From the NCBI GenBank assembly GCA_934097105.1, contig CAKONI010000006.1:1-40669 (forward strand): DNA of 40,669 nt. Reading direction: 5' to 3'. This document shows, in pieces, positions 16,644 through 23,907 of this stretch. The stretch's first letter is position 1; the number at the start of each line of letters is the position of its first letter. Origin of the DNA: an uncultured Bacilli bacterium (GTDB lineage Bacteria > Bacillota_I > Bacilli_A > RF39 > UBA660). The position numbers and the translations under genes were made by a program. The notes under the pieces were generated by a model. It ran no database searches, had not been told where the DNA came from, and saw only the letters and a list, made by a program, of their open reading frames with translations.

Positions 16644-16898
16644 TTATTTTTTTCTTGTTTTTATTGGATTTTTTGTGTACTCATTTGTTAGTAAAATTAT
16701 AAAAGTTGTTAAGATGCCTGTTGCGCCGACGCTTTTTATTAGGTCTTGATCTATGTTATTTAGTTCTAAGAATTCCGCTACTAAGGAGGCTAAGTCTATA
16801 GTGGTTATTCCTGCTAGGGAGATTTTTTCTTTGGTGCTTGTGTTTTGTTTTAAGTTTAATAATTTATTTTTTAAATTTTTTAATTTTTCTTTTTCCAT
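16644..16898 (-). CDS. Small hypothetical membrane protein
   Basis: 84 residues with a lysine-rich N-terminal helix, a hydrophobic stretch at about residues 56-70 (SVGATGILTTFIILL) and a basic end. I see no clear ribosome-binding site: the ATG follows TTGTATATTCTATTAT only about 20 bases after a strong terminator, so translation may be weak or nearly leaderless. No family is recognised. Confidence 0.45.
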   Translation of the reverse strand: MEKEKLKNLKNKLLNLKQNTSTKEKISLAGITTIDLASLVAEFLELNNIDQDLIKSVGATGILTTFIILLTNEYTKNPIKTRKK

Positions 16899-16912
16899 AT
16901 AATAGAATATAC

Positions 16913-16939
16913 AAAAAAAAGGATTTTGTTCATCCTTTT
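16913..16939 (-). terminator. Terminator of the L,D-transpeptidase gene
   Basis: Minus strand: AAAAGGAT (16932-16939) and ATCC plus eight T (16913-16924) form a hairpin with a 7-base loop. It begins two bases after the L,D-transpeptidase stop region. Confidence 0.85.
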
Positions 16940-16940
16940 G

Positions 16941-18728
16941 TTATTTTACTATTACTACTGTACCACGTGGTACGGTTCTATATAGTTTTTTGGCTGTTTG
17001 ATATGGCAAGTTTATACAGCCGTGGGAACCATTATATTTATAGATGCTTCCTCCAAATGTATCACGCCATGAAGCGTCGTGGAGTCCTATTTGTCTTTTT
17101 TTATCTATTAACATCCAGTAGTTTACGAAACTTTTGTAGTCTGGTCCGATTAGGTATATGTTTCTAGATTTCCATATTACTTTAAATGTTCCTCTTGGTG
17201 TATCGTATTTATAACGTTTTCCTGTTACTACTTTTGATGATAGTTGTAGTTTTCCATTTTTGTAATACCATAATTTTTGTTTTGGTATTGATACTAATAT
17301 ATATGTTTTATTTATTTTTTTAAATTTTGCTTTGTATGTAAATGAGCCTTTTTTGTATACGTAGGTGTCTTTTTTGGTTGTTATTCTTTTGCTACCATTG
17401 TACCATCCGATGAACTGGTATCCTTTTTTAGGTACGGCTTTTAATGTATGTTTATATCCAGATGATGTTTGTTTATAGAAAACTGATATGGTTCCTCCGG
17501 TTGTTGTTTTTAAAATTCCGGTGCTTTTTGAAGGCCCAAAATTATATTTTATATATGTTGCTGGATTGAATCTTGCGGATAATGCTTTTAATTTGCTTCC
17601 AGTTACTGTTATTTTTGCAAGATTATTGTTGTAAACATAAACGCCTTCTAGTTTGGGGTTGTTTGTTATAGTAAGACTTGTTATTTTGTTGTTTGGAACG
17701 AATACTTTTTTTAGTTCAGTGAAGTTATTTAGGTTAAGGGCTCCGGTTAAGTTTTTGTTTTCATCCCAGTATAAGTTTACTGCATTTCCATAACCGTCAT
17801 TAGTGGTTTTTGTTTTTTTTGAAAACCATGTTTTTGAATTATTTTGATTGTATGATTTATTTATTCTTTTTCCGTTTGTCTTTTTGTTTTTTGTTTTATT
17901 TAAGAATGCTTTTATTTGTTTTGTTTCATTTGGGTTAGTGATGTATTCTGCATTTAATTTTCCTTTTGAATAATTTAAAATTATGTGAGTTTTTGATAGT
18001 TGATTTAGGCTTGGACTATAGTATACGTTTGATGATGGAACTTGTATATATTCATTTGTTGTATCACTATATCTATTATTACAGTCTGAGGTTGGATCAA
18101 GGGATATCCAGCTTCCATATAAGTATACTTCTACCCATTTGTGATTTGCATTACTTTTTGTTAGATAAAGTGGTGTTTCTTTTTGCGGTAAACTTTCGTC
18201 ATAATAACCTTCGACTATTCTGGCTGGGATATTTTCAATTCTTGCAAAGGATACAAATGTCGCTACGAATCCATCGTTTTTTGCTCTTATTTTGCCATTT
18301 CTTTCATATTCTTTTGTTATTAAGCTGTATGGATTGTTGTATTCTTTAGTTGAAGAATTAAAGTAAAAAATCTTATCTGGAGTTTTGTAATAATAAAAGT
18401 TTTTAAGCATGAAGTCATATATTTTTGCTATTTTTTCACTTTTTGTGTAATTAATATTTTCAAAGACAACATTTGTTGTGAAATTTTTAATTTTTGTTTG
18501 TTGATTACTTGTTAATCCTTTGTAATTTAATTCTTTTAGGTCTTTTAGGCTTTTTTCTGTGTAACGTTCTGCGGCTATTTCAGAATTGTTGCTTTTATTT
18601 CCTAACATTTTTGTATTTTGATTCACCCTACTTTGGAAACTTTGGTAATTTTCTGCATTTACTTGAGCAAATGTTATCATGCTTATTATTATTGCCATTG
18701 TTAATAGTATTTTTCTTAACCCTTTCAA
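16941..18728 (-). CDS. Secreted multidomain L,D-transpeptidase (transglutaminase-like + LRR + InlB-type repeat + YkuD)
   Basis: 595 residues. The signal peptide is MKGLRKILLTMAIIISMITF with likely cleavage after VNA. A transglutaminase-like domain (about 90-215) keeps His196 (NHKWVEVY) and Asp211 (SLDPTSD), but has DGFVAT where the G-x-C nucleophile should be; the protein has only two cysteines, 216 and 571. Leucine-rich internalin-like repeats (about 320-400) are followed by an InlB_B/Listeria-Bacteroides repeat (GYQFIGWYNG). The C-terminal YkuD domain (about 475-595) carries the active site GSHGCINL (His569, Cys571), which forms 3-3 peptidoglycan cross-links. It is probably an envelope-anchored cell-wall enzyme with a dead transglutaminase fold used for binding. 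It has its own promoter and terminator. Confidence 0.9.
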   Translation of the reverse strand: MKGLRKILLTMAIIISMITFAQVNAENYQSFQSRVNQNTKMLGNKSNNSEIAAERYTEKSLKDLKELNYKGLTSNQQTKIKNFTTNVVFENINYTKSEKIAKIYDFMLKNFYYYKTPDKIFYFNSSTKEYNNPYSLITKEYERNGKIRAKNDGFVATFVSFARIENIPARIVEGYYDESLPQKETPLYLTKSNANHKWVEVYLYGSWISLDPTSDCNNRYSDTTNEYIQVPSSNVYYSPSLNQLSKTHIILNYSKGKLNAEYITNPNETKQIKAFLNKTKNKKTNGKRINKSYNQNNSKTWFSKKTKTTNDGYGNAVNLYWDENKNLTGALNLNNFTELKKVFVPNNKITSLTITNNPKLEGVYVYNNNLAKITVTGSKLKALSARFNPATYIKYNFGPSKSTGILKTTTGGTISVFYKQTSSGYKHTLKAVPKKGYQFIGWYNGSKRITTKKDTYVYKKGSFTYKAKFKKINKTYILVSIPKQKLWYYKNGKLQLSSKVVTGKRYKYDTPRGTFKVIWKSRNIYLIGPDYKSFVNYWMLIDKKRQIGLHDASWRDTFGGSIYKYNGSHGCINLPYQTAKKLYRTVPRGTVVIVK

Positions 18729-18750
18729 ACTATCACTCCTATTCTATTTA

Positions 18751-18779
18751 AATATACCTTGTTAAAAACTTGTTGTCAA
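18751..18779 (-). promoter_or_regulatory. Promoter of the L,D-transpeptidase gene
   Basis: Minus strand: TTGACA (18774-18779), a 17-base spacer and TATATT (18751-18756), about 22 bases upstream of the ATG at 18728. Confidence 0.8.
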
Positions 18780-18928
18780 TTTAATTTTCTTTTATTAGAC
18801 ACTTAATTGACACTATTTATATTATATGATGTAGTTTTGTTTTGCATTCTTTGCATTTTAATACAAATTATTTTTTTAGTTTTTGAAATGTTTATTTTTA
18901 TGGTTATTTTGATGACAGTTAGAATAAA

Positions 18929-19008
18929 ATGGCACTTAATTCTTATTTGAATTAAGTGCCATCCTAATTAATTAGATAACATTCAGCATTGTAAGTGATG
19001 AATGTTAT
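18929..19008. repeat. Tandem perfect inverted repeats in the 330-base gap downstream of the GNAT gene
   Basis: Two hairpins lie 14 bases apart. ATGGCACTTAATTC-N6-GAATTAAGTGCCAT (18929-18962) has a 14-bp perfect stem; ATAACATTCA-N13-TGAATGTTAT (18976-19008) has a 10-bp perfect stem. The first is followed by TTTTATT on the minus strand and could end the GNAT transcript. I see no gene in the rest of 18780-19060. Confidence 0.7.
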
Positions 19009-19060
19009 TTCTCGTTTTGATAATATTAGTATAATTTTTTTCCAGTATCTTAATTTTGTT

Positions 19061-19654
19061 TTAATCTTTTTTTATATATGGTTCGTATATATTTTTATAT
19101 TTTTCTAAAGTTTTAATTACATCAAACCAATAAACATTTGTTAATTTTCTATTTGATGGATTCATCTCTGTTCTTTCAAGTTTTCCACCTAATGCTTTTA
19201 ATGTTTTGTCTGATCCAAGGTTATCAACATCGCAGGTTAACATTACTTTTTCTAATCCGACTTTTTTTGCTTCAATCATACCTAAATATAGATTTATTTT
19301 ATTGTAACCTTTTCTTCTTTCTGTTGGTCTGATTCCATAACCTATATGGCCACCAAATTGTAGCATTGTTTCATTTAAGTCCCATCTAAGGTTGATGGTT
19401 CCTACGACTTTGCTATCATTTTCTCTAACAAGTAAAAAGGTTTTACCTGGGCATCTATTAACTTTTTCTGCATATTCTTTGTTTTTCATACTTAAGCATC
19501 TTTCTAATGCTTGTTCAAAAGTGTATCCTTCTGATATTTTTTCAAGTGATCCGATGCCAGCAATATTTGATTTATATTTGATAAATTCATCAATGTATTC
19601 TATTATTTCATTTTTTCTTTCTATTGAAGGCTTTTCTAAATAGAATTGTTCCAC
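19061..19654 (-). CDS. GNAT-family N-acetyltransferase
   Basis: 197 residues from the GTG at 19652-19654. An upstream in-frame GTG at 19663 belongs to the AGGAAGTGATAA ribosome-binding site and was not used. The acetyl-CoA fold is recognisable: a central beta strand VVGTINLRWD, then GYGIRPTERRKGYNKINLYLGM (pyrophosphate-binding R/Q-x-x-G-x-G/A equivalent) and LTCDVDNLGSDKTLKALGGK. It resembles acetyltransferases with unknown small-molecule or protein substrates. A TGaTATAAT element lies upstream at about 19685. Base composition of the coding strand is less purine-skewed than in neighbouring core genes. Confidence 0.85.
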   Translation of the reverse strand: MEQFYLEKPSIERKNEIIEYIDEFIKYKSNIAGIGSLEKISEGYTFEQALERCLSMKNKEYAEKVNRCPGKTFLLVRENDSKVVGTINLRWDLNETMLQFGGHIGYGIRPTERRKGYNKINLYLGMIEAKKVGLEKVMLTCDVDNLGSDKTLKALGGKLERTEMNPSNRKLTNVYWFDVIKTLEKYKNIYEPYIKKD

Positions 19655-19759
19655 TCTTATCACTTCCTATCATTTATTTGATTATATCATAAATTTTTTT
19701 ATATTTTTTTGTTTTTGATGTAAAAGGCAATTTTTTATATTAAATTATTATATTTTATT

Positions 19760-20200
19760 CTAATCAAATTGTCCTTTTCTTTGTTTTTCTAATATAGGTC
19801 CTTTTTTCTTTGCCCACTTATATGGACTTCTTACACCATAATGTTTTGGATCACTATCGTAGCCTTTTGTATCGCTAAAGCCATAAAGATATGCCATATC
19901 AGTACTATATTTAATCATTTCGTTTTGTTTTAAATAATCAAATAATTCTTCATCTATGTCATAGTTTCCAATTAATTCTTGGGGAATAGCGGGACTAGCA
20001 TACTTTTCTTCTGCTTTTACATCATAGGTATAATGAAAATCTTTACCACTTAAAACAAATCTTGGTTTAAGTTCGATTCTATTAAATGAACTTAAATTTA
20101 ATGTTGGGCAATCCATTGTATTATCATCAAACACAATAAATTCAAAAGTAGTATCATTAAATGATGCTGCATAGAATCTTCCAATTTCTTGTTTTTTCAT
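19760..20200 (-). CDS. Hypothetical protein behind an attenuator-like leader
   Basis: 146 residues, not recognised. It is mixed alpha/beta with many aromatics, ends in a lysine-rich tail, and has no membrane segment or signal. AGGAGG lies 11 bases before the ATG, a rather long spacing. It is transcribed from a strong promoter at 20355-20383 through a 150-base structured leader containing a terminator-like hairpin. It borders the tRNA-Leu associated island, so it may be an accessory gene. Confidence 0.6.
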   Translation of the reverse strand: MKKQEIGRFYAASFNDTTFEFIVFDDNTMDCPTLNLSSFNRIELKPRFVLSGKDFHYTYDVKAEEKYASPAIPQELIGNYDIDEELFDYLKQNEMIKYSTDMAYLYGFSDTKGYDSDPKHYGVRSPYKWAKKKGPILEKQRKGQFD

Positions 20201-20348
20201 GCTAATGTTTACCTCCTTTCTTTTTCGTGATTACCATCCTAAAATAGAAAAAGCACAGTAAATCACTATTTAGTGACTCCGTACTTTTTAAAGTTCGTGT
20301 AGGTTCATACCCGAGATAGCTCACAAATGCTTATATCTCCTCACTTGT
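20201..20348 (-). promoter_or_regulatory. Structured leader with terminator/antiterminator potential
   Basis: Read on the minus strand: a stem GAGATA/TATCTC, a small GGGT/ACCT hairpin, then CGAACTTT followed by AAAGTACG. The latter segment can pair either with CGAACTTT or, as part of AAAAAGTAC, with GTGCTTTTT in a hairpin at 20248-20289 whose inner stem is TCACTA/TAGTGA and which is followed by TCTATTTT. Mutually exclusive pairings of this kind are typical of riboswitches or attenuators. It does not match T-box, SAM, purine or preQ1 consensus elements that I know. A stand-alone small RNA of about 100 nt is the alternative. Confidence 0.45.
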
Positions 20349-20354
20349 TTGTTT

Positions 20355-20383
20355 ATTGTATACTATATTCTTTTGGATGTCAA
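20355..20383 (-). promoter_or_regulatory. Promoter of the leader/146-residue gene
   Basis: Minus strand: TTGACA (20378-20383), a 17-base spacer and TACAAT (20355-20360). Confidence 0.75.
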
Positions 20384-20438
20384 TCCTTTAAATTATTCTT
20401 ATTACTTTAAATGGTAAATGCAATTTATATTTTATTGG

Positions 20439-20470
20439 AAAGTTTGAGTTTTTTATCAATATTGTCGCCT
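20439..20470. repeat. att-like direct repeat, distal copy
   Basis: 32 bases match 28 of 32 positions of 22392-22423, the sequence spanning the 3' end of tRNA-Leu and its flank. The shared core is TATCAATATTG. It marks one edge of a segment of about 1.95 kb that contains the AbiF-like gene. Confidence 0.6.
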
Positions 20471-20551
20471 TAAGGGAAATAAGCGGAACAACTTCTATGA
20501 CAAAAGGCATAGTTAGTAATAACTATTAACTAGCACAAATATAATATTTAT

Positions 20552-20622
20552 ATAAAATAAAAGCAAGTCAGACGCATCCAACTTGCTCAGGTGTAGTCCG
20601 AAGACATTCACCGCCATTCACA
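20552..20622 (-). ncRNA. Candidate RNA partner of the AbiF-like protein
   Basis: About 70 nt lie between its own promoter and a terminator, immediately 3' of the abi gene. The RNA contains GGTG/CACC arms (20590-20612) around GTC-TTCG-GAC, a classic UUCG tetraloop hairpin. A terminator follows: AGCAAGT/ACTTGCT (20562-20587) with a 12-base loop, then TTTTATTTT. No ORF with a ribosome-binding site is present. Placement next to an RX4H HEPN protein fits an antitoxin or guide-like RNA; the assignment as partner is inference. Confidence 0.6.
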
Positions 20623-20627
20623 TTTAT

Positions 20628-20656
20628 AATATACCATAATTAGTAAAATTATGCAA
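20628..20656 (-). promoter_or_regulatory. Promoter of the abi-linked ncRNA
   Basis: Minus strand: -35 TTGCAT (20651-20656), a 17-base spacer, and TATATT (20628-20633) preceded by TGG (extended -10). It starts nine bases after the abi stop codon and cannot drive the abi gene itself. Confidence 0.65.
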
Positions 20657-20664
20657 TATATTCA

Positions 20665-21639
20665 TTATTTTTTTATGTAATTTCGTAAAGCATTTAATTT
20701 TAGTTTATTATCTGTATAAATAACTTGATTATAAATATTAATAGAAATCTTATTTCTAAATTCTTCTGTTAATTTTTCAAAATCATTTATAAATCTGTTA
20801 ATTTCAGTCTTTGGAATTCCATAACTTTTCAGCAAAAATGAAATTAGTATAATATAATCTGTAATGGTATTAAAACCTATATTTTGGCAATTGATTTCAT
20901 TTTCTATAAATTTACATAATGAACTTGCTACCTTGGTATCTTTGAATCTAACATCAAATACTACATCATTATGGGCAATAGAATTCCTTAACGCCTTTAT
21001 TAAATACATTACTTTTTCCGGAAATGACCCATTCGTGTCATAGGCCTTATTAATATTCATTTGTCTAGCAATTTTTAATCTTACATTTAATTTTAAACTT
21101 TTTATTAAATCAGCAAATGTACCTAAAGTTATTATTTCAAAAATACCCCACAATGGCACATATCGATCTTTCGAATAAAAATGACTAACTATTTTATTCC
21201 CATTACTGTATCCTTTTGATAATGAAGAATATATGTTGTTTTGAACTTTAATACGATGTTTCATTTTTTCTTTATATTCGTTATCATTTTTGTAATTTCT
21301 ATAATCAGTCATGCCATATTCATAAACATCATTAAAATTATCCGTTTTATATTCTTCAACTAAAGTTTGTAAAACACAATTTTTAGAAATAGTTTCTATT
21401 TGCATTATTTGCAAATAGAATAAACTCTTTAATTTAGTATCAAAATCAACAATAGATACTATTTCATCAAAACTAGTTAATATTATCCTATTTTTAGGGT
21501 TTCTAATATATCTATGGCCTTTGTAACCATGATAATAACCAATATTTCTTAAATTCTTTTTATCTTTTGAACCATCAATAGAAATATTATGTTGTTCTCT
21601 TAAATATTTCATTAATGCATTAGTTGTTTTTATTTTCAT
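20665..21639 (-). CDS. Abi-family HEPN ribonuclease-like protein (AbiD/AbiF, Abi_2)
   Basis: 324 residues. The N-terminal signature NIGYYHGYKGHRYI (about 32-45) matches the l-x-x-x-x-Y-Y-x-x-x-Y pattern of Abi_2 proteins, which cause abortive infection in lactococci. A helical core follows, with VPLWGIFEIITLGTFADL (about 161-178). The HEPN catalytic RX4H is visible as RNSIAH (Arg218, His223) in KALRNSIAHND. Single-HEPN Abi proteins of this family are RNA-cleaving toxins and have been proposed as ancestors of Cas13, working with a small RNA. It has a perfect AAGGAGG ribosome-binding site. Its coding strand is less purine-biased than core genes, and it lies between duplicated tRNA-Leu flanks, indicating acquisition. 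It is intact as far as I can see. Confidence 0.85.
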   Translation of the reverse strand: MKIKTTNALMKYLREQHNISIDGSKDKKNLRNIGYYHGYKGHRYIRNPKNRIILTSFDEIVSIVDFDTKLKSLFYLQIMQIETISKNCVLQTLVEEYKTDNFNDVYEYGMTDYRNYKNDNEYKEKMKHRIKVQNNIYSSLSKGYSNGNKIVSHFYSKDRYVPLWGIFEIITLGTFADLIKSLKLNVRLKIARQMNINKAYDTNGSFPEKVMYLIKALRNSIAHNDVVFDVRFKDTKVASSLCKFIENEINCQNIGFNTITDYIILISFLLKSYGIPKTEINRFINDFEKLTEEFRNKISINIYNQVIYTDNKLKLNALRNYIKK

Positions 21640-21659
21640 GGATATATTTCCTCCTTATT

Positions 21660-22215
21660 TAAAATAATTAATGTTTAATGCCGGTTTGTATCAAAACTTT
21701 CTTTTTTGGTGTAAATTCTAATTTCTATTATTACAGTATCAGTTCTCCCATTTGTTTATAGAACTTAATTTTATTCCATATTCTATTTATTTTTTCTTTA
21801 TAACTATAAAATTTTAACAGCATTTCGTATAATTATCATATAAATCAAATTTTTCAAGTTAAGATACAACATTATCTTTAAAGTTTGCTGAATCATTAAT
21901 GATCTTTCATTCTCACTGTTCTAAATACTTATCATCTGTTTCATCATCATTTAAAAAATTCATAATTTTTTTTGTTTCGCATCAAAGTACTAGTTATGAT
22001 TTCTTAAAATATGATATCTAATATCAAATTTTCTTGTTTCATTCGCTTGTGTTGTGCTAATGTAGAAAGAACATAGTTCATATATTGTGAATTTGATTTT
22101 GACTAGTCGGATTAATACACCTATCAATATTTATAAAAATAGTGTTATCGCCACTTATGCCCATATCATCTAATTTTTCTATATCAACCACATTTGTATA
22201 GACATTTGTTAGTTG
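21660..22215 (-). pseudogene. Decayed accessory gene upstream of the AbiF-like gene
   Basis: The minus strand shows protein-like fragments in shifting frames. One of about 44 residues contains VVDIEKLDDMGISGDNTIF and ends at TGA (22078). A second begins on the overlapping ATG (MNYVLSTLAQHKRMKQENLI) and stops at 22004. A third (MNFLNDDETDDKYLEQ, then KIINDSANFKDNVVS and LEKFDLYDNY) is broken by several stops. An extended -10 (TGtTATAAT) lies just upstream at about 22225. I cannot name the parent family. The rest of 21640-22340 shows no intact gene. Confidence 0.45.
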
Positions 22216-22344
22216 TTTATTATAACATACTTTTACTAACTATTTGCATTTTATTATAAATTTTTTTATTTTTGAAAAAATAAGTCATTTTTCACAAACT
22301 AATTAATATGCCAATTTACAAGTGTGTTTTCAAATTTTTAAAAG

Positions 22345-22378
22345 AAAACTACTTTCAATTTAATTTGAGAGCAGTTTT
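22345..22378 (-). terminator. Hairpin downstream of tRNA-Leu
   Basis: AAAACTACTTTCAA and TTGAGAGCAGTTTT pair over 14 positions with two G-U type pairs and a 6-base loop. On the minus strand TCTTTT follows. It is a probable end of the scpAB-tRNA-Leu transcript. Confidence 0.6.
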
Positions 22379-22391
22379 TATATTATCTCGA

Positions 22392-22423
22392 AAAGTTCGA
22401 GTTTTCTATCAATATTGGTGCCT
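22392..22423. repeat. att-like direct repeat at the tRNA-Leu 3' end
   Basis: Copy of 20439-20470 (28 of 32 identical). It covers the last eight bases of the tRNA gene including CCA and 24 bases of flank, the normal crossover region of tRNA-targeting integrases. No integrase gene remains in the window. Confidence 0.6.
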
Positions 22424-22502
22424 GTGGTGGGACTCGGACCCACACGATATTGCTACCACTGGATTTTGAGTCCAGCGCGTCTACCAATTCCGCCACACAG
22501 GC
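22416..22502 (-). tRNA. tRNA-Leu(CAA)
   Basis: 87 bases with encoded CCA. Acceptor GCCTGTG/CACAGGC, D-arm GCGGAATTGGTAGACGC, anticodon loop CTCAAAA within a CTGGA/TCCAG stem (anticodon CAA), a long type II variable arm, and T-arm GGGTCCGAGTCCC. It begins eight bases after the scpB stop, so it is likely processed from the scpAB transcript. Confidence 0.97.
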
Positions 22503-22510
22503 ATTTAGAA

Positions 22511-23083
22511 CTATAATTGTTCTACTACTTCTTTTGGTTCTTCATATTTTGAATCATATAAGTCTACTTCATTTTCTTGTACTTTTATTTCTTCTATTTT
22601 AGGAAGTGAGTCTTTTGAGTCTAATCCAAAATAATCTAGAAATGAGGAAGTTATTCCATATAAAAATGGTCTTCCTAATTTATCACTTCTTCCTACTTCT
22701 TTGATTAAATCTTTTGAAATTAAATTTCTAATCATTTGAGTAGAGCCCACCCCGCGTAGTTCGTCTACTTCTGCACGGGTTATAGGTTCATTATACGCTA
22801 TTATGGCTAAAGTTTCAAGTGCTGATTGTGATAAGTTTTTAATATTGTCTAATTCTACTAGTTTTGCATAATATTCTTTGTGTTCTTTTTTTGTTGTTAA
22901 TTTATATAATCCGCCTAGTTTTTTGATGGTTATTCCTCTTGATTCATCTTCGTAGTCTTCTTTTAATTCGTTTAATAATTTTACTGCTTCTTCTTCGCTA
23001 ATTTCTAAAATTGTTTTAATGTTTTCTATGCTTAATCCATCTTCTCCAACTAGGAAGAGTAAGCCTTCTAGTACTGATTTCAT
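22511..23083 (-). CDS. scpB: Segregation and condensation protein B
   Basis: 190 residues with two winged-helix domains. Typical signatures are LEGLLFLVGEDGLS at the N-terminus, LSQSALETLAIIAYNEPITRAEVDELRGV in the middle, and the second domain RSDKLGRPFLYGIT. It forms the condensin complex with SMC and ScpA. Its start overlaps the scpA stop by four bases. Confidence 0.96.
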   Translation of the reverse strand: MKSVLEGLLFLVGEDGLSIENIKTILEISEEEAVKLLNELKEDYEDESRGITIKKLGGLYKLTTKKEHKEYYAKLVELDNIKNLSQSALETLAIIAYNEPITRAEVDELRGVGSTQMIRNLISKDLIKEVGRSDKLGRPFLYGITSSFLDYFGLDSKDSLPKIEEIKVQENEVDLYDSKYEEPKEVVEQL

Positions 23084-23799
23084 TGTACCACCTCACAGTA
23101 TATTTTATCGAAGTTATTTTCTTGTTTTATTGTTAATTCTTTTTCTTTTGCCATTTCTAGTATTGATAGAAAGGTTACTACTATATATGGTTTTGTAAAT
23201 TCTTCGAATAGATCAAAAAATTCTACTTTTTTTCTTTCGTTTAGTATATTTTTTATACTTTTTCTTCTTTGAGAAATTGACATTTCTTTGCTTGTTATTT
23301 TTGTGTTTAATGGTTTGTTATATTCTTTTCTTTCTAGATATTTTTTAAAGGCTTGTACTAAATCGTTTAGGGAAATATCATCATTTAGTACTACTTCATT
23401 TGGTTTATATTCTTTTAGGTTTGATGGTGTTTTTGTGTAGAAGTTTCCTCTTCTAGATTCTAGTATTTTTAAGGTTTCTGTTACTTCTTTATATCTTTTG
23501 TATTCTAAAAGTCTATTTACTAGGTTTTGTTTTGTTTCTTGGTATTCTTCCTCTTCTTCTTCGGTTTGTTTTACTGGTAGTAGGTATTTTGATTTTAGAT
23601 ATATAAGTTCTGATGCTATGTTTAGGTATTCTGATGCTATGTTTAGGTTCAAGTCTTCCATTTTGTTTATATAGTTTAGATATTGATCTGTTAGGCTTAC
23701 TATTTGTATGTTCATTATGTCCATTTCTGATTCTTTTATCAGATGAAGTAGTAAGTCTAAGGGACCTTCAAATTCGTTAATTTTAAATTTATAATTCAT
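23080..23799 (-). CDS. scpA: Segregation and condensation protein A (kleisin)
   Basis: 239 residues. The N-terminal kleisin motif FEGPLDLLLHLIKESEMDIMNI is typical, followed by LNIASELIYLKSKYLLP and the C-terminal winged helix that binds the SMC head (VVTFLSILEMAKEKELTI). It bridges SMC heads and binds ScpB. It is the first gene of the scpA-scpB-tRNA-Leu unit. Confidence 0.96.
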   Translation of the reverse strand: MNYKFKINEFEGPLDLLLHLIKESEMDIMNIQIVSLTDQYLNYINKMEDLNLNIASEYLNIASELIYLKSKYLLPVKQTEEEEEEYQETKQNLVNRLLEYKRYKEVTETLKILESRRGNFYTKTPSNLKEYKPNEVVLNDDISLNDLVQAFKKYLERKEYNKPLNTKITSKEMSISQRRKSIKNILNERKKVEFFDLFEEFTKPYIVVTFLSILEMAKEKELTIKQENNFDKIYCEVVQ

Positions 23800-23823
23800 A
23801 TAATCACCATCGTAACAATACTT

Positions 23824-23829
23824 ATTATA
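23824..23829 (-). promoter_or_regulatory. scpAB promoter, extended -10
   Basis: TATAAT preceded by TGA (TGaTATAAT) on the minus strand about 25 bases before the scpA ATG. The -35 position (TTTCAA at 17 bases) is weak. Confidence 0.5.
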
Positions 23830-23877
23830 TCATAATGTTTTTGTTTTTGAAAGTGTATTACGTTGTTTTTTACATAT

Positions 23878-23907
23878 AAAAAGTTCTTTTGTTTTTTAAG
23901 AACTTTT
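23878..23907 (-). terminator. Terminator of the TPR-protein gene
   Basis: AAAAGTTCTT and AAGAACTTTTT pair on the minus strand with a 9-base loop. The hairpin includes the stop codon of the upstream gene. Confidence 0.8.

Noticed and set aside
21840..21965. TGA read as Trp (Mycoplasma code) in the decayed gene
   Set aside because: TAA stops interrupt the same stretch, and intact genes here use TGG for Trp and end in TGA (7353, 27307, 30111).
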